Below are positions 44,860-58,215 of a DNA stretch of 64,000 nt, piece by piece. The notes below the pieces were generated by a model. It saw only the letters and a list, made by a program, of their open reading frames with translations, made no database searches and was not told the origin of the DNA. Origin of the DNA: Hedera helix (Eukaryota > Streptophyta > Magnoliopsida > Apiales > Araliaceae); the NCBI GenBank assembly GCA_947179155.2, contig OX359274.1, positions 46,583,564-46,647,563 of the forward strand, given 5' to 3'. The number at the start of each line of letters is the position of its first letter. The stretch's first letter is position 1. A program made the translations under genes and the position numbers.

Positions 44860-46150
44860 AGTTTCAGATTTTGTTATTCATATGCTTTAATTGATTTTGA
44901 GGGGGAAAATGTAGAAGAAAAAGGATTTGGAATTAAGAATTAATCTTTTACTAGTAATTAATTCTTTTTACTTTTTTGTGAATGTAGTTTGGTTTGATGA
45001 TTTAATATTTGTTGTGATTTTATTCCTTCACAAAATAGTTGTCTGCATGATATACAGTTGTTATTTGAGTGTGCTTCATCTGATCAACTTTTTGAGTATA
45101 TGTATGTATGTATATACTATTACTTAATTATTATTTGAATAAGTTATTTACTAAACTATTAGCTAGGCTATGATTGATTATCTGGTGTGTAGAGAATATA
45201 TATGATGCTTTTATTTATGGCCAGAACAAAAGTAAAATTGCTCTAGCTAGCAATAAGTCTTACTTAAAGTGTTAATTAGTATATTATAAAATTTTCGTTA
45301 AATGTATATTTTGATAGTATTATTTTTATTTTGATTATATTAATAATTTTTATTTATTGTTATTTTTCTCTTTTTTTGGTTGATATTATTTAGAACTCTT
45401 TCGATCATTACCTTAGTGGGGAAAAAAGGACTTTGGAATTCAATATGGTTAGTAAAATAATTTTATCATGGTAAATAATAAATATAAAATATGTCAATAC
45501 AATTCAAATTCTGTTATTTTATTCCTGAATTCCCTCATGTTGTGTTGTTAGTGAAGGGTGAAAAACTCTAATTTTATAGGTCATCCTTAAATAATTTATT
45601 TTCTTTTATTATGTATGACGTTCAAGACACAATCACACATATTAAGAAATTTTATTAATACTAATGTTGGATAATTAATTAATGTTGGTTTGAAATTCTA
45701 ATATTATCAATGCACTAGTTAATTATTCATTCTCGTATCTCTCTCAATTACTACATCTTAATGAGATTTTTTTAAGGGAAAAACAAAAAATATTTTCTCC
45801 TAAATATATATAAACAGCCTTACATTAAGATTTTTTTTTTTAAAACATAATATATAATAAAAAAAAAGGGAGTAATCTATATATAATTAATCTCATGGAC
45901 ACTGCCTTTATCCGTAAGATATCAGAAGCTGAACCTTTGGAGGTAAGCAAATGATCCATTCCTAGAATGCCAACTTAAGGAGTAAGATAACTTATATAGA
46001 AATATAGTATTTCCTTTTTTTGCTTTCTATGTCAAATGAAGGAATGAAATTACTTATCTGGAAAACCAGTCGTATGGTGTGCATATATAGAGAGAAAATG
46101 AGGACACAAAATTTGACAGAGGGAGAGAGAGGAAAATTTACTCACTGCTC
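44860..46150. other. 3' flank and intergenic
   Basis: AT-rich with short TA/TATG runs at about 45100-45115. No gene seen. Confidence 0.5.
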
Positions 46151-46191
46151 TTGGATATTGTCACATGGTACTTCAAGTCAATAATATATTA

Positions 46192-46250
46192 TTATTTTAG
46201 CATGTGCAGTAGGTTTATATATAAATGGTTTACTGCACATGCTAAAATAA
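46192..46250. repeat. Perfect 20-bp inverted repeat (hairpin)
   Basis: TTATTTTAGCATGTGCAGTA at 46192-46211 and its exact reverse complement at 46231-46250, with a 19-nt loop. Confidence 0.85.
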
Positions 46251-47048
46251 CAGCATGTGATTGGTTTGAGAAACCATGTGGTAATGACCCAGAAGCACTG
46301 AATAACTTATCGAGAGAGAGATGCCTAATTTCAATAAGAAAATGATTCCCATATTAATTTAATAACATCTAAAACGGAATTTTAAATACATTCAAATTGT
46401 GCTATAAATTTACTTTAATTTTTGAAATAATAATATTGTATTTGATAGTTTACAATACAATATTAACTTTTACATTAATTAAAATTAAATAAAATCACAT
46501 AGAAATTTAAAATTTCACAAATTTTAAGATAAAAATCAAATGAGACTTTTTCTTATACAAAGAGAGAGCAGTCACTATTGCATTATGAAAATGTGAAAAT
46601 CAAAATTAGAGTACACTGTTTTAGAAAAGTTGAAATAATTGTTTTAACAAATATGCTATTACAAGTTGGGCCTAGGCATATAGTTTTGGATCTTAGCGTA
46701 TCCGCTCTGCTAAACTCATGATCTTAAAAACTAAAGACTGGCTATCGTGTTTTTGATTGGGCCGATAAAAACACAAGAAGAGATAATTAGTCAATCAAAG
46801 GTAGGGTGGTTCGAAATGTGATTCGAGGTTGATTCGAAAAATTCAAATGAGACCCGAATTTGATATTTAAACGAGTCAAATTTAAATTTATTTTAATACT
46901 TGGATACTTATACAAGTCGAATATGAGTCGTTTAGTATTTACTCATTTAGAGTATTAAATTTTTCTTACCTCATTGATCCATAGTTAATACATGTTCGTT
47001 GATACTTACTCGTAAACAGTATTGAGTATACTCAATTTATTTAATGTA
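46251..47048. other. Intergenic with hAT-like debris
   Basis: From about 46801, TAGGGTGGTTCGAAATGTGA and repeated GATTCGAG/GAGTCGAAT motifs suggest the left part of another TAGGGTG-type element. Further CGAGTCGAGTC motifs lie at 47575-47760 beyond the nested Stowaway-like MITE. Confidence 0.35.
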
Positions 47049-47336
47049 TACTCCCTTAGTCCTAAGATAAAAGTCCTTATTACTATTTTAGATAGTCCCA
47101 AGTTAAATGTCTACTTACCTTAAATAATATATTTTTTACAATAATTTGCCTATAATATCCTGAGTATTAATTATCTTATTTCTATTCTCTATGCATATTT
47201 ATGGAGCATTACTAGTAATGTGTAGAAAGCTATACAATTAAATAAAATTTAAATGTGGACAATTTTGTAATTTTATCATCTTTCTTAATATGTGTAAAAA
47301 GTCAACTATGATTTTTATCTTGGGACGGAGTGATTA
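47049..47336. mobile_element. Stowaway-like MITE
   Basis: The left TACTCCCTTAGTCCTAAGAT with AAAAGTC mirrors the right GACTATGATTTTTATCTTGG region with GACGGAGTGATTA. TA borders. The best preserved Stowaway-type ends in the window. Confidence 0.65.
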
Positions 47337-50255
47337 CTATTTAGCAATTAAATTCTTCACATACTTTGAGAAGTAAAAGGGGTTTTTATGTTTCTCGTAT
47401 ATCCATCGATTGATTCAAGCATGATAATATCATCTTATTATTTTTTTGACAAGACTCGAGATCTAATTTAAGGAGTTCAAATTTAAATTATTTCAAATAA
47501 GTTGATTGAGTTAATTTTATCACAATTATCATAATATAAATGATTCAGTTTTAATCCGTATATTTCTCAAATGTTCACGAGTGGCTCGACTAAAAAATAA
47601 GTTGAGTCGAGTCAAACTCCAGTATATAATAAAACGAGTTGAATTCAAATCTGAACAAAAATTGCAAAAATATTGTATTCAAATCCGAGTACGAATCCGA
47701 GTACTTTACAAAAGCTTCGATTAGAATTTAAGAAATGTATCGTTCAACTTGACTCGAGATCATTTTTACCCATAATCAAATGCTACAACAAAGATTTCAA
47801 ACAAAAAAAGAATATTTTGAAGATGAAAAATAATTTATCTTACACGACAAAACATTTCAGACTTTTATTGCAACTAAAAAAGTTAATTAACTGTCAATAT
47901 ATTTGTATCATTTTATATTGTGTCTACACGTAACAAAAATTTGAATATTTTTTAAACAAGATAATCCTATGAAAAAAAATATAAAATGCACTAAATTCAC
48001 CTAAAATTCAAGGGTCAAAAACGTAACTTACGACAATATTTGTTAGTTACAGAAGGAAGTGATTTCCACAACTCGAGTATGTATATGATTTCTTTACTTT
48101 GATGCACCAGTATGATATATTTACTTATATTTAGAATTATGTGAGTGTCGTATAGTTCTATTTAAAACATGAAAAAAGGAATGAGAAGAAGAGGCTTGAA
48201 TTAGCCTGGAAAGTCTGGTGTAAAGGATTCGGAAAGGCTGTGTTCAGAGCAACAAAAGTAAATGAAAGGTTGTGACTGGGCCTTTAAAACAGACCATTAC
48301 AAATATTTAATGGGTTCCTACAGTATATTCTGGACCAGAAAAACTGGGTTTATCAATGTGTTATCTGCAAACAAATTAAAGCTTTGAGTCGGTTAATGTC
48401 ATTGGAATATATAATTAATGAGTAATATCAGTAATCTCAAAAATTTTTTTATCTCAAATGATGCAACAGTAAATAAGACAAATATAATAATAGCAAATCG
48501 CATTAGATGTACGATGATGTTAAATCATTTGAGACACTATTTATTTCAGACAAAATTTGAGTTTGTAACAGAAAAATAATGTTAACATTTTGGCAAAGGT
48601 CTATTAATTCCAAGAAGTTTGATATACTTCAGCCTGATGCTAGCATACTAATGGTAGTACAGATCCAATTAATACCAGTCACAGAAAGGGGTATCATGTT
48701 TCCAATGACCAATTTGGGTAGCTTGGATGGTAGGCCATGAAGATTCTGTAGAAGAAACAATTCCAATAATATAGAAAATAGTTGACTCATCTATGGAGGA
48801 GCTATGATCCTATTCTCTTTCCAGTTCTCCACTCATCTTAATAGCTAGGTGGATCCCATGCATTTTAGCTCTACTAAATGATACCTAAAAGCAAGACATA
48901 ACCTAGCTAGCTAGAAATTATTAAACCCCTCAAAACATTACAATGGAATATGAGATGTTTTGGGAATGCAGTTGGAATCTTAGAAAAAGTGTATCCCGTA
49001 CTAAACGACTAGTATATATACATGTTTGAGATCAATTCTTAATCATTTAAACTTTTGATTTAAATTGGGTTTCAATTAAACATGTGTATTAGGTTCTTGT
49101 GTGCATAAGCTCCCAAGTTATTACTAAACAATTGGTATTAGAGTTACAGAAAGCTGATACCGGGTTGAATCACTTCAAGAGACACGCGATATTTAAAGAA
49201 TTATTGATGGAAGATGACTTTTGATGGAGAAAAAGCCAAGAGTTGTTAGCCAAGAATTGACATCGGATGTGAATGAATGAGAAGCGCTGAGAGAAAGATT
49301 GCTGAGAATACACAAGTGAGTTGAAGTCGGTACGAATTCTCGATGGAAGATGACTCTTGATGGAAAAAAAATCAAGCGTGGTTAGTCGATAATTTTTATA
49401 TCACACGGTGATTGAAGAGAAGTGTTCAAATGAGAGGTCACTTAGAGTCTTACAAGTTGTGTTATACCATAGGGCTAAAATAAATTAATAGACCTAAATT
49501 ATAATAACTTAAAAGTTTTTTAGGTAATGTTTAGTGATAAATATGCGTATTAGGGCATTATGTGTGTGTGCAATGCGCCCTATTCCTTCTCAACAGATAT
49601 TTTGAATTTGAGGGTTTTGTTCATCGATCTTCGGTGTCATGACTTGGAGTTAGAGAAGATTCCTTAATTTGAAATTCCATCGATCTACTTACTAGATGGA
49701 GGAGAAAAGACAGGTCCACTTGCTAGAAACGTGCAATATGTATTCATACCCCTAGCTGGGTTGTGGGGTTGTAACTTTGTAAGACTAGTACTACTCTTTC
49801 CTTTAGGCAACTGTGTGTGTGTCGCCATGTATCCTTCTTTACACATGGTTCTCTAAGAATGGGAAAGGAACTCAATTGATAAAGAAAAAGCTCTATTCTA
49901 TACAGGTATGTGTCATCTGTGTGTTCGATAGAAAGTTGAATTTTCTTGTTGGCTGATTTTTCGTACTATCTTGATCTGACATATCATGGCAGAACCTTCA
50001 ATTCCCTCGCTCATTTTCATGATCTTGAATGGGACATGTCCATCTTGGAATTACTGAGTGCCTTAATATATAATCTTACTCGTATGATTAGAAAACATCC
50101 CAACTACTTATAATCATGATCTAACGCACCATCTAATTAAGTCACTCCGGTGGTTTCGAGTCAATTAAGAAAATCATAATATGGTTTGGGATGCCATGCT
50201 TTAAGTACATTTGGTCCTGTTCCAGCACAAAATAGACAGGTTCTTCAATGTGAGT
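47337..50255. other. Intergenic, no gene recognised
   Basis: Contains a diverged direct repeat, GATGGAAGATGACTTTTGATG at about 49206 and its partner at about 49342. Short GT runs lie at about 49561 and 49808. No domain is seen in any open frame. Confidence 0.5.
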
Positions 50256-51569
50256 CACTACAAGAAAAAAAAAGCTATTAGCGATCGCTTTCTGTCGCTA
50301 ATAGACTTCAACGACCGAATTGGATCGCTAATAGTGATCGCAGAAAATCTGCTCACTAAATGTTTCTTAGCGACCGAAGTCGTTGCTGATCCGAGTCAAC
50401 TTTCCAACCGATGTGGCGCCACGTGTTGACGACCGACATCAGCGATCACATCGATTGCTAATATTATCAACAATGGGCATTTGTCGCTACAATTGCGGTC
50501 GCTGATTAGTATTAGCGACCGGGAGTGGTCCCTGATAAAAATTGCCTATTTTTATGGATTTTCTAAAAAAAAAATTACCTGCTTAAATTCCAACACACAA
50601 TAGTTCATATATATAAAGTAACTCAACCTAAATATTAATATCAACTTCATATATATCAATATAACTAAATATGTACAATACATGATTTGAACTGAAATAT
50701 ATATAAACCAAAGTAAAATCATATACAATTTCATCAAAATGAACATCCTATGAAACATGTCAAAAATCATAAGAGTAGACTATTGAAAGTACAACATGTC
50801 CTATGAAACCAAACCAAAAAAGAAGATACCATTATCTAGTCTCCTGGGTGAATTCAGCTTCATACATCTCGAATCTTTCTCTGTCCTCATTCCTATACTC
50901 TTCCCTGTACCAAACAAAATGATACTGTTATCTAGTCTCTGAATCAGAAGTAAAAAACATTATATATTAAGTCAAATATATCTAATCACTTAATATAGAA
51001 TTGCAGTACATGATTTAAAACATAATCTACAGAAGGTCAAAAATGTTACAAGATAAATTGTATAAGATTACCTCGTCGTCATCCTACTGTTGTGCTGTTG
51101 TCGTCACTGCATTCTTGGCGCCACTAAGGAAGACATCTATATAAAAAATGCACATGTTATTATGACTTGTATGATAATACACACACAAATAATATGACAA
51201 GTATATATAGAACATGTATATATGTAACTGTACATAATACAAGTAAAACTAAATATACATTTTAATAAAAATCTCTGTTTGTTTCATAATCGTTTTCAAC
51301 ATCATGTAGAGATTCATAACCATCATCTTCTTCATATTCAGATTCATATTCAGTTTCAGTGTCACTTAATAACTCTTCCACCTCAGTATCACTGTCATCT
51401 GACACAGGTATTGACTCTGGATCTAATTCATCAGGTTTACCTCTACCCTCTAACTAGTTTAGTTCATTACTGTCGTCCACATTTATTATAGGAGGTCTAT
51501 GTAATGTCTCATCTTGATATAATTTCCCGTCTTCTAATTGGACACAAATGCGTGCGAGGGTATAAATTA

Positions 51570-51800
51570 CAACTTGTTAATCTGTAGGTAGTTTATCCTT
51601 TTTCCTAATAGGACTAGGAATGTAGTATACTTGTACTGTTTGAGTTGGCAACACAAATGGTGTGTTGACGTATGTGGACCTATGGAGGTCAATATCGACG
51701 ATTCCATGTTGATCGACATGTATCCCTTTTTCTGAATCAAACCAACGACACTTAAAACAAATTAATGTGACCCCATAAGTACTCTTGTATGACAACTTAA
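51570..51800 (-). pseudogene. CACTA transposase C-terminal piece (DUF4216-like)
   Basis: Minus-strand frame with TLICFKCRWFDSEKGIHVD, then STYVNTPFVLPTQTVQVYYI. This resembles the DUF4216 domain that ends plant CACTA transposases. It is interrupted upstream by stops. Confidence 0.7.
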
Positions 51801-52369
51801 TGATATCCTACAACTCCCCATAAAAGGCTCGACCAAGATCATTGTAATAATCTCCTTAAACACACACTCTAGTGTTAGTTGTTCTTTTATCACTAACATA
51901 TGTCTTTGTATGAAAGTTACAGCCATTTACTTTATAACCATTATGGTTGACTTGGTCCCTATCTGGGCCCATGGTTAGGACTTGTACATTTAAAGGAATT
52001 GTTCCGTTATTAAGATCCTACAGAAGGTTAATAAAATGTTAATTATCACTTCATAAATTCAATTAAATTAAATGAATTTATAAATTAATACTATGTCGTG
52101 CTTAATTAAATTTACTAACTTACTTTGTCCTTTAGCCAATGTGCAAAGTTTTGATCACGATTTAGTTAAATATCTTTATCAGTGATGCTGTATTGATTTA
52201 TTTTTAACACACCATCACATGATCTATACATATACTAGAAACATTAATATAATATATGAGATTGTAGGTTAAGAAATAAAGTTAAATATCAATTTTACAT
52301 GCAAACTTGACAAAGTTATCAATCTTTTCGGTATTAAGAATAATGTAAGTATGTGCAACACGCAATTCT

Positions 52370-52860
52370 TGCTTAGAGAGAAATATGCGATTTTCCATAA
52401 GTATGACATGGTAGACTAAATACAGAAAGTCGACCATTTAGTTCAACATTGCCCTCATCATCATGTCTCGGGACTCGATTGGCCTTCGTCAAGACTTCGT
52501 CGAAAAAATAGTCTAAGACAAACGTAAATATCTCTTCAAAATTGTATGCCTCACATATCGACCCCTCGACGTAAAGTCTATTTTTTACTTTCCTCTTAAG
52601 GTTTTCCATTAGCCTCTCGAAAGGATACATCCATATGTATTGAAATGGACCACCAACACGAGCTTCAAAGGGTATATGGATTAACAAATGCTCTATAGAG
52701 TCAAAAAAAAACTAGGTGAGAATATTTTTTTAAACTTATACGTGATCTCAATGATGTTATTCTCAAGTATAGCCATGTCCTTTTCATTTAAATTTTTTAA
52801 ACATATGTCTCTGAAGAAACGAATAAGATTAATCAAAACATCCTATATTGGTTTATCAAG
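52370..52860 (-). pseudogene. CACTA transposase piece (DUF4218-like)
   Basis: Minus strand: IHIPFEARVGGPFQYIWMYP, FERLMENLKRKVKNR and VEGSICEAYNFEEI are hallmarks of DUF4218. The 5' part (NNIIEITYKFKKIFSPSFF) is in the same frame but separated by an in-frame stop. Confidence 0.78.
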
Positions 52861-54030
52861 CAAGTCCTGAAATGCGATAGACATTAGACTCTCCATTAAC
52901 ACGTGGCAGTCATGATTCTTCATCCTTTGTAATTTTTTACCTGTAACACACCTTGTAATGTTTGACGCATATTCATCTGATAGTTTCAGAAGCTTAATCC
53001 ATTTGCACACATCTTCAACTTGCTTTTTGGACAATGTGTACTTTGCATGCGGTTTAACTATCTTATCATTAAGAGAATCATAAAGTTTTAAACCAGGGTG
53101 CTTATAAATATCTTTCATGTACAACTGTGACCGATAAAATCTTTCGTCTTGCCAGTAACACCCATCACGGTGTTAAATACATTGTCAAACACATTCTTCT
53201 CAATATGCATCACATTCAGATTATGATGAATCAAATTTGTAGATCAATAAGACAGTTCCCAAAAGATGCTTCTTCGAACCTAATTATGGGAATCATCAAA
53301 CCCATTGATTATGTTTAAGGTAACAATCTTACCGAATTGAATGATCGACAATCTCATCACACTGTCACACATATCCATCCCAGACAATCGTGGTGCAAGC
53401 ATATTATTCTCTACTTTTTCTTTTCTGAAGTTTTCTTTATTTCTTCAAAACGGGTGATCTACCGGCAACGAATGACGATGACAATCAAACTAGCAAGGCT
53501 TTCGACCATGTGATAAATAAAAATACTCTGTAAGTTCCATACAATATGGACAAGCCATCTTCCTATGTATACTACATCCAGATAACATAGCATAAGCAGG
53601 AAAGTCATTGATAGTCCGTATAATAGCTGTCCTTAGGTTGAAATTTATTTTTGTCGAAACACCCTAAGTTTGTACTCCATCCTCCCATAATACCTTCAAC
53701 TCGTTTATAAGAGGTCTCAAGTAAACATCTAGATTCTTTTCAGGACTCTTAGGATTAGGAATCATAAGTGAAAAAAACAAGTATGGTTGTTTCATACACA
53801 TCCACGGAGGCAAGTTATACGGAGTAGCAATCATAGGCCAACAGGAGTATAGAACAACTGATTGGCCGAAAGGGTTGAAACCATTAGTGGACAATCTAAG
53901 CCTCACATTTACTGGTTCCAATGCAAACCTATAGGTGCTAATTAAGCTGAAATCTTTCCAAGCCCTCCCATTTGTATGATGGTTAAGTTCCCTATCTTTA
54001 GCTAGAGATCTCGTATGCCAAGTCATATGT
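52843..54030 (-). pseudogene. CACTA TNP2-type transposase core
   Basis: Minus strand. RLRLSTNGFNPFGQS, then YSCWPMIATPYNLPPWMCMK and KNLDVYLRPLINELKVLWED match the tnp2 transposase family. Further on are GCSIHRKMACPYCMELTEYF and MKNHDCHVLMESLMSIAFQD. Several in-frame stops and frame changes, for example after HGRKPC, show it is dead. Confidence 0.85.
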
Positions 54031-54429
54031 TCAGTTGTGTTCTTGAAGACATGTACAATCCTTTTAGTCGATGTGTATTTTTTGTCCTTTTTGTAGTCAC
54101 ATCTTCTTTATTAAGCCTAAATTAATCATGATTACACAACATGTACTTTGTCTCATGTTCATTTTTTTTTATAAAACATGCAATCGTTCAGACATGCATC
54201 GATCTTCTAGTATCTAAGACTCAATTTCTTCACCATTTTCTTTTAAAAGTAGTAGCTATCAGACAATTTTTGACCGTCAGGCAACATACTTTTAATGGCC
54301 TTTAAGAGTGACTCAAGACACTCATGGCTCATATTGTGATCAGCCTTGATGTTATATAACGTCGCCACTGCAGATAACGCAACCAAGCCATGACGGTTCG
54401 TTACCCTCGTCTAATAACTTAAAGAATGC

Positions 54430-54832
54430 TTTAGCATCAGAATTCATAAGTTACTCTCTATCTTGTTCCCAATCAAAACCAAGTCCTATAATATCATAAA
54501 CCATATTATTTATACGATGGGTACTACTGCTTAGATTCTGTACCCGTGCGATGCCACTATCTCTTTTCTGCCCATGTGCCCACCAATATTCATCGTAATT
54601 ATTCATGAACCCGTTAACAAATAAATGATAGACGACCATATCTCTGTCCACATAATTTATATTTTTACACTTTAAACAAGGGCATCTTATCTTGTTCTAA
54701 GCATTGATACATTCTTTGTGACTATACGCATAATTTAGAATCACATAACAACCAGTTCTAAATTCAGCTGTAGCACCTATCTGGCCACTTGGCTTTCGCC
54801 GTCTCATCCAACTATTGTCTGAATAGAAATTC
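54430..54832 (-). pseudogene. CACTA transposase N-terminal domain remnant
   Basis: Minus strand. It begins with an ATG near 54832 and reads NSWMRRRKPSGQIGAT, then KIRCPCLKCKNINYVDRDMV, then YHLFVNGFMNNYDEYWWAHG. This is the transposase-associated zinc-binding N-terminal domain. An in-frame TAG lies between the first two blocks. Confidence 0.72.
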
Positions 54833-54835
54833 ATT

Positions 54836-55483
54836 ATACTATGGTACCTATTATGACGAGAATTACAGTATTAATTAAATTGTGGTATATGTAGGTATAA
54901 TGTATGTTTCCTATCTAAATATGTCTCCACCCTTATTATACCGATCAGACTTCTATCACATTTACGTATGCAACGTCCCACTAATGTTAACGACTCAAAT
55001 AAATGCATATGTTGTTGAAAAGAAATTTCGGAAGTATCTCCCATCGATCTATAAGTACTCAAAATAAACTATAATTTATACTGTCTAAGTATGCACCCGA
55101 AAAACAATAAAAGATAAACAAACCAAAATTTATTTATAAAAAATAAATACATTTACTTCAGTCGTTGACACTAGATTAAGTGAGAGGAACACATACAAGA
55201 ACAGTCTCAAAATGGGGATTATTCAGAATTCACTCCTAATAAGTTAATTTTGAACAGGTTTCTAAGCTAAGCATATTATATTATATTATATTATTTTGTA
55301 TTATGTTATATTATATTTTACTATTTTAATTTTTTTATTATATTATATTGTACTATATATTTTAGTACAATATTTTATTTTATTTTTAATTTATTTAATT
55401 ATGAAAAACTAAGTAAATGCTACTTAGTTGATTTTAGCAAAGTTATTTATTTTTAAATTTTTATTTATTTTGTTCAATATAGT
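54836..55483. other. Intergenic, AT-rich simple sequence
   Basis: 55265-55380 is a run of TATTATATTATATT-type repeats. No gene seen. The missing CACTA end would be expected around here. Confidence 0.5.
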
Positions 55484-56050
55484 CTCCCTGGGTTCCATGA
55501 AATTTCGTGTAAAATTAACTTAGTAGAGTGATCAAATTTCTAATCCATCTTTGACGGGCGAGTCCATAATCAAAGTTAAACATTTTCAATAATTTGTAGC
55601 ATACATCTAAGGAATGAATTTGTAGCATAATTTGTAGCACGTCATACTTATTTCTACTAATTTCATTTTCTGAAGATATCTCTTTACTCATCAAGTTCTA
55701 TGACCACCCTTTTCTAGGAAGTTCATACTTCTAAACTTACAATTCCAGAACATTAGAATATTTTGTAGAAGAATAAATTGAAAATCAAAATATTCATTAA
55801 AACTTTCATAATATGTTGAAGGGTCATAAAGACCATGAACATTCAAAAGGAATTATCAGTCATTCAACTGAATTCCAAAAAAAATATTTATCCTTATAAA
55901 TACTTATAAATAGAATGTTTATCAATCATAAAGACTGAAAAAATTTCACAAGTGTACGCTAGGTGATCAACTTATTGTACCATACGTCGTGCACAACGTT
56001 TTAGACATCAAGCGCCAAGTCGGAGCTATATGTCGACAAAATATATCTCC
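55484..56050 (-). repeat. Older LTR-C-family interior fragment
   Basis: 55690-56045 is homologous to 61040-61410 of the LTR-C interior: GTGTACGCTAGGTGATCA, CCATACGTCGTGC and AGCTATATG.CGACAAAATA are shared. CATGAAATTTCGTG at about 55493 resembles the conserved motif after the purine tract. It stops where LTR-C begins, at a point that is mid-interior in the intact copy. Confidence 0.7.
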
Positions 56051-57229
56051 TGTGACGACCCCGAATCCGGGTCCCCCGAACCTCGAACTCGGTTCAACAC
56101 GGGTACAACCTTTTTCTTATTGTTCATGAATTACAACAATATTATAATTGTTAAATAATCATTTATTTACAATTTTACAACATCTTTTTCTATTCCAGAA
56201 TCGAAATCTTTATACATTCCTAGTATGTCTCAATATCATACATGATACGACATTCTATTACAATCAATTTGAGTATTTAATACTCATATAACATACCAAC
56301 TAAGTCTTACGCTACAAAATCATTTACCTGTCCAATTCGGACTGATATCTACAATAGATATTTAGATCTTCAATGGAAGTAATATATTTTCCTGTTCCTT
56401 GTTCTTTATCGAGAACTTCAGGTAACTAGCCTTATCTGAAAATGTTGGTTTAGGCAAGAGTGAGCACGACGACTCAGCAAGTTCAACAGCTACACATAAC
56501 ACATTACATGCTTCACATAAAATTTATAATTTATACTAACATCATGTTTTTCATGCATTTCAGTTTATGACATACTGCTCGTGCATATCATGCCTCACAT
56601 TTAATCTATGCTTCATGTCTAACCTCTATCATGACATATAGTTCAATGCAGAACAATTGTCTTAAATCAACTACCGCATATCAACAGTTCAAATCAATTT
56701 ATTGCACAAAGGCACATTAAAACATCTTTGCACATAACCACGTATGAGCACATCTCAGTTTAATAACAAACTTATAATTCATGCACATAATACAACACGT
56801 TCTGAAAAACTTGTCTGGACTTGTATAACCAGCTTACGTTAATTTTTCACGTTCCTTGCACCACCTACACGGTATGTGAGATCAACGGTGCACAATATCA
56901 GTCAAAGTTTGACTCAATACTAAATCTTATTTTAAAGATATTTATTTCTTCTTATCATCCCCTTTATTTAATAAGGTTAATTTCATATTTTAGTCTCTCT
57001 TTGACTTGACTCAGTGTTTCATATTCAACACCATAAATCTTTTGTTCGAAACTATGCAATTCTGACATTTATTAATGTCACTGCATTAAAACTTGGACCC
57101 TATATTTATTTAGGTCGATCCACCAATTAATCACTAATGGACCATACCCTTGGTTTAACTTAATCACATCATTTATCTCGATACCTATCATAATATTACC
57201 CACCTTGGATAATATTTTAAATTTTACTA

Positions 57230-58215
57230 TCAATTAGTAATAACTTATAATGTTATTTAATTGTTAAATAACACTTTAAATAATCATTACTATTATTAAT
57301 TTATTTTTAATAATAGTTTACCTTAATCATTATTATTAATCTTTTAATAATAATTTAATTGCTTGCTAATATTATTACCCTTTAATAATATTTTAATTGA
57401 CTTCTCATTATTATCAATCATTTTAATAATAATTTAATTGTTCATCAATATTATCAATCATTTAATAATATTTGAAATCCTTACGTATCATTAGTAATTA
57501 TTTAATAACGATTCAACCCTTAACTATTATTACCCAATAGTTAATTACTTGTTAAACAATATTATTAATTCATTAATAATATTCTAAATCTTTATTTATC
57601 ATTATTATTTATTTAATAATGATTTAACTCTTAACTATTATTATTTAATAGTTAATTAAATGCTAAATAATATTATTAATCCTTTAATAATATTTTAAAT
57701 TAATTACATGTCATTATTAATTATTGAATAATGATTTAATTCTTAACTATTATCATTTAATAGTTAGTCAATAATATTATCAATATATTTTAATTACATA
57801 ATAATCTTCTTTCGATTAAGTAATAATTTATTCCACTTAATTACCATTTAATTATTATTTAATATGAATTAAATAATAATTAATTAACTAATTATCCGAA
57901 CTCATTATTTAACATTAATTAAATAATAATTAATTAATTAATTAACCTTACTTATTATTTAATATTAATTAAATAATAAACAATTAGCTTTCTAACTTTA
58001 ATATTCTTTAATTATTATTTAATATTAATTAAAATAATAATTAATTATTTATTTAACTTTACTTATTATTTAAGTGCAATTAAATAATAAATAACTAACT
58101 TATTCATCTTAACATCCTTTAATTATTATTTAATATTCATTAAATCATAATTAATTAATTACATAACTTCATATATTATTTAATATTTATTAAATAATAT
58201 TTAATTAGATTATTA
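57230..58215. repeat. Degenerate TTAATAATA/AATTAAATAATAA array in LTR-C
   Basis: Nearly 1 kb of alternating inverted AT motifs such as TTATTTAATATTAATTAAAT and TTTAATAATATTTTAAAT. It is able to form many small dyads and has almost no other content. Confidence 0.75.

Larger units (their letters stand above)
50256..54835 (-). mobile_element. Decayed CACTA (En/Spm-type) DNA transposon
   Basis: CACTACAAGAAAAAA at 50256 is the canonical CACTA end. TAGCGAYCG/TCGCTAATAG subterminal repeats follow to about 50540, including the inverted pair 50275-50284 and 50295-50304. The transposase gene reads on the minus strand from about 54830 to 51570. The opposite TIR (…CTTGTAGTG) was not found before the LTR-C region, so that end is lost or outside. 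The bases before the TIR are AGT, a possible half of a 3-bp TSD. Confidence 0.8.

Noticed and set aside
56821..57009. 62-codon frame in LTR-C
   Set aside because: Chance frame in AT-rich LTR sequence, with no motif and opposite to the element's direction.
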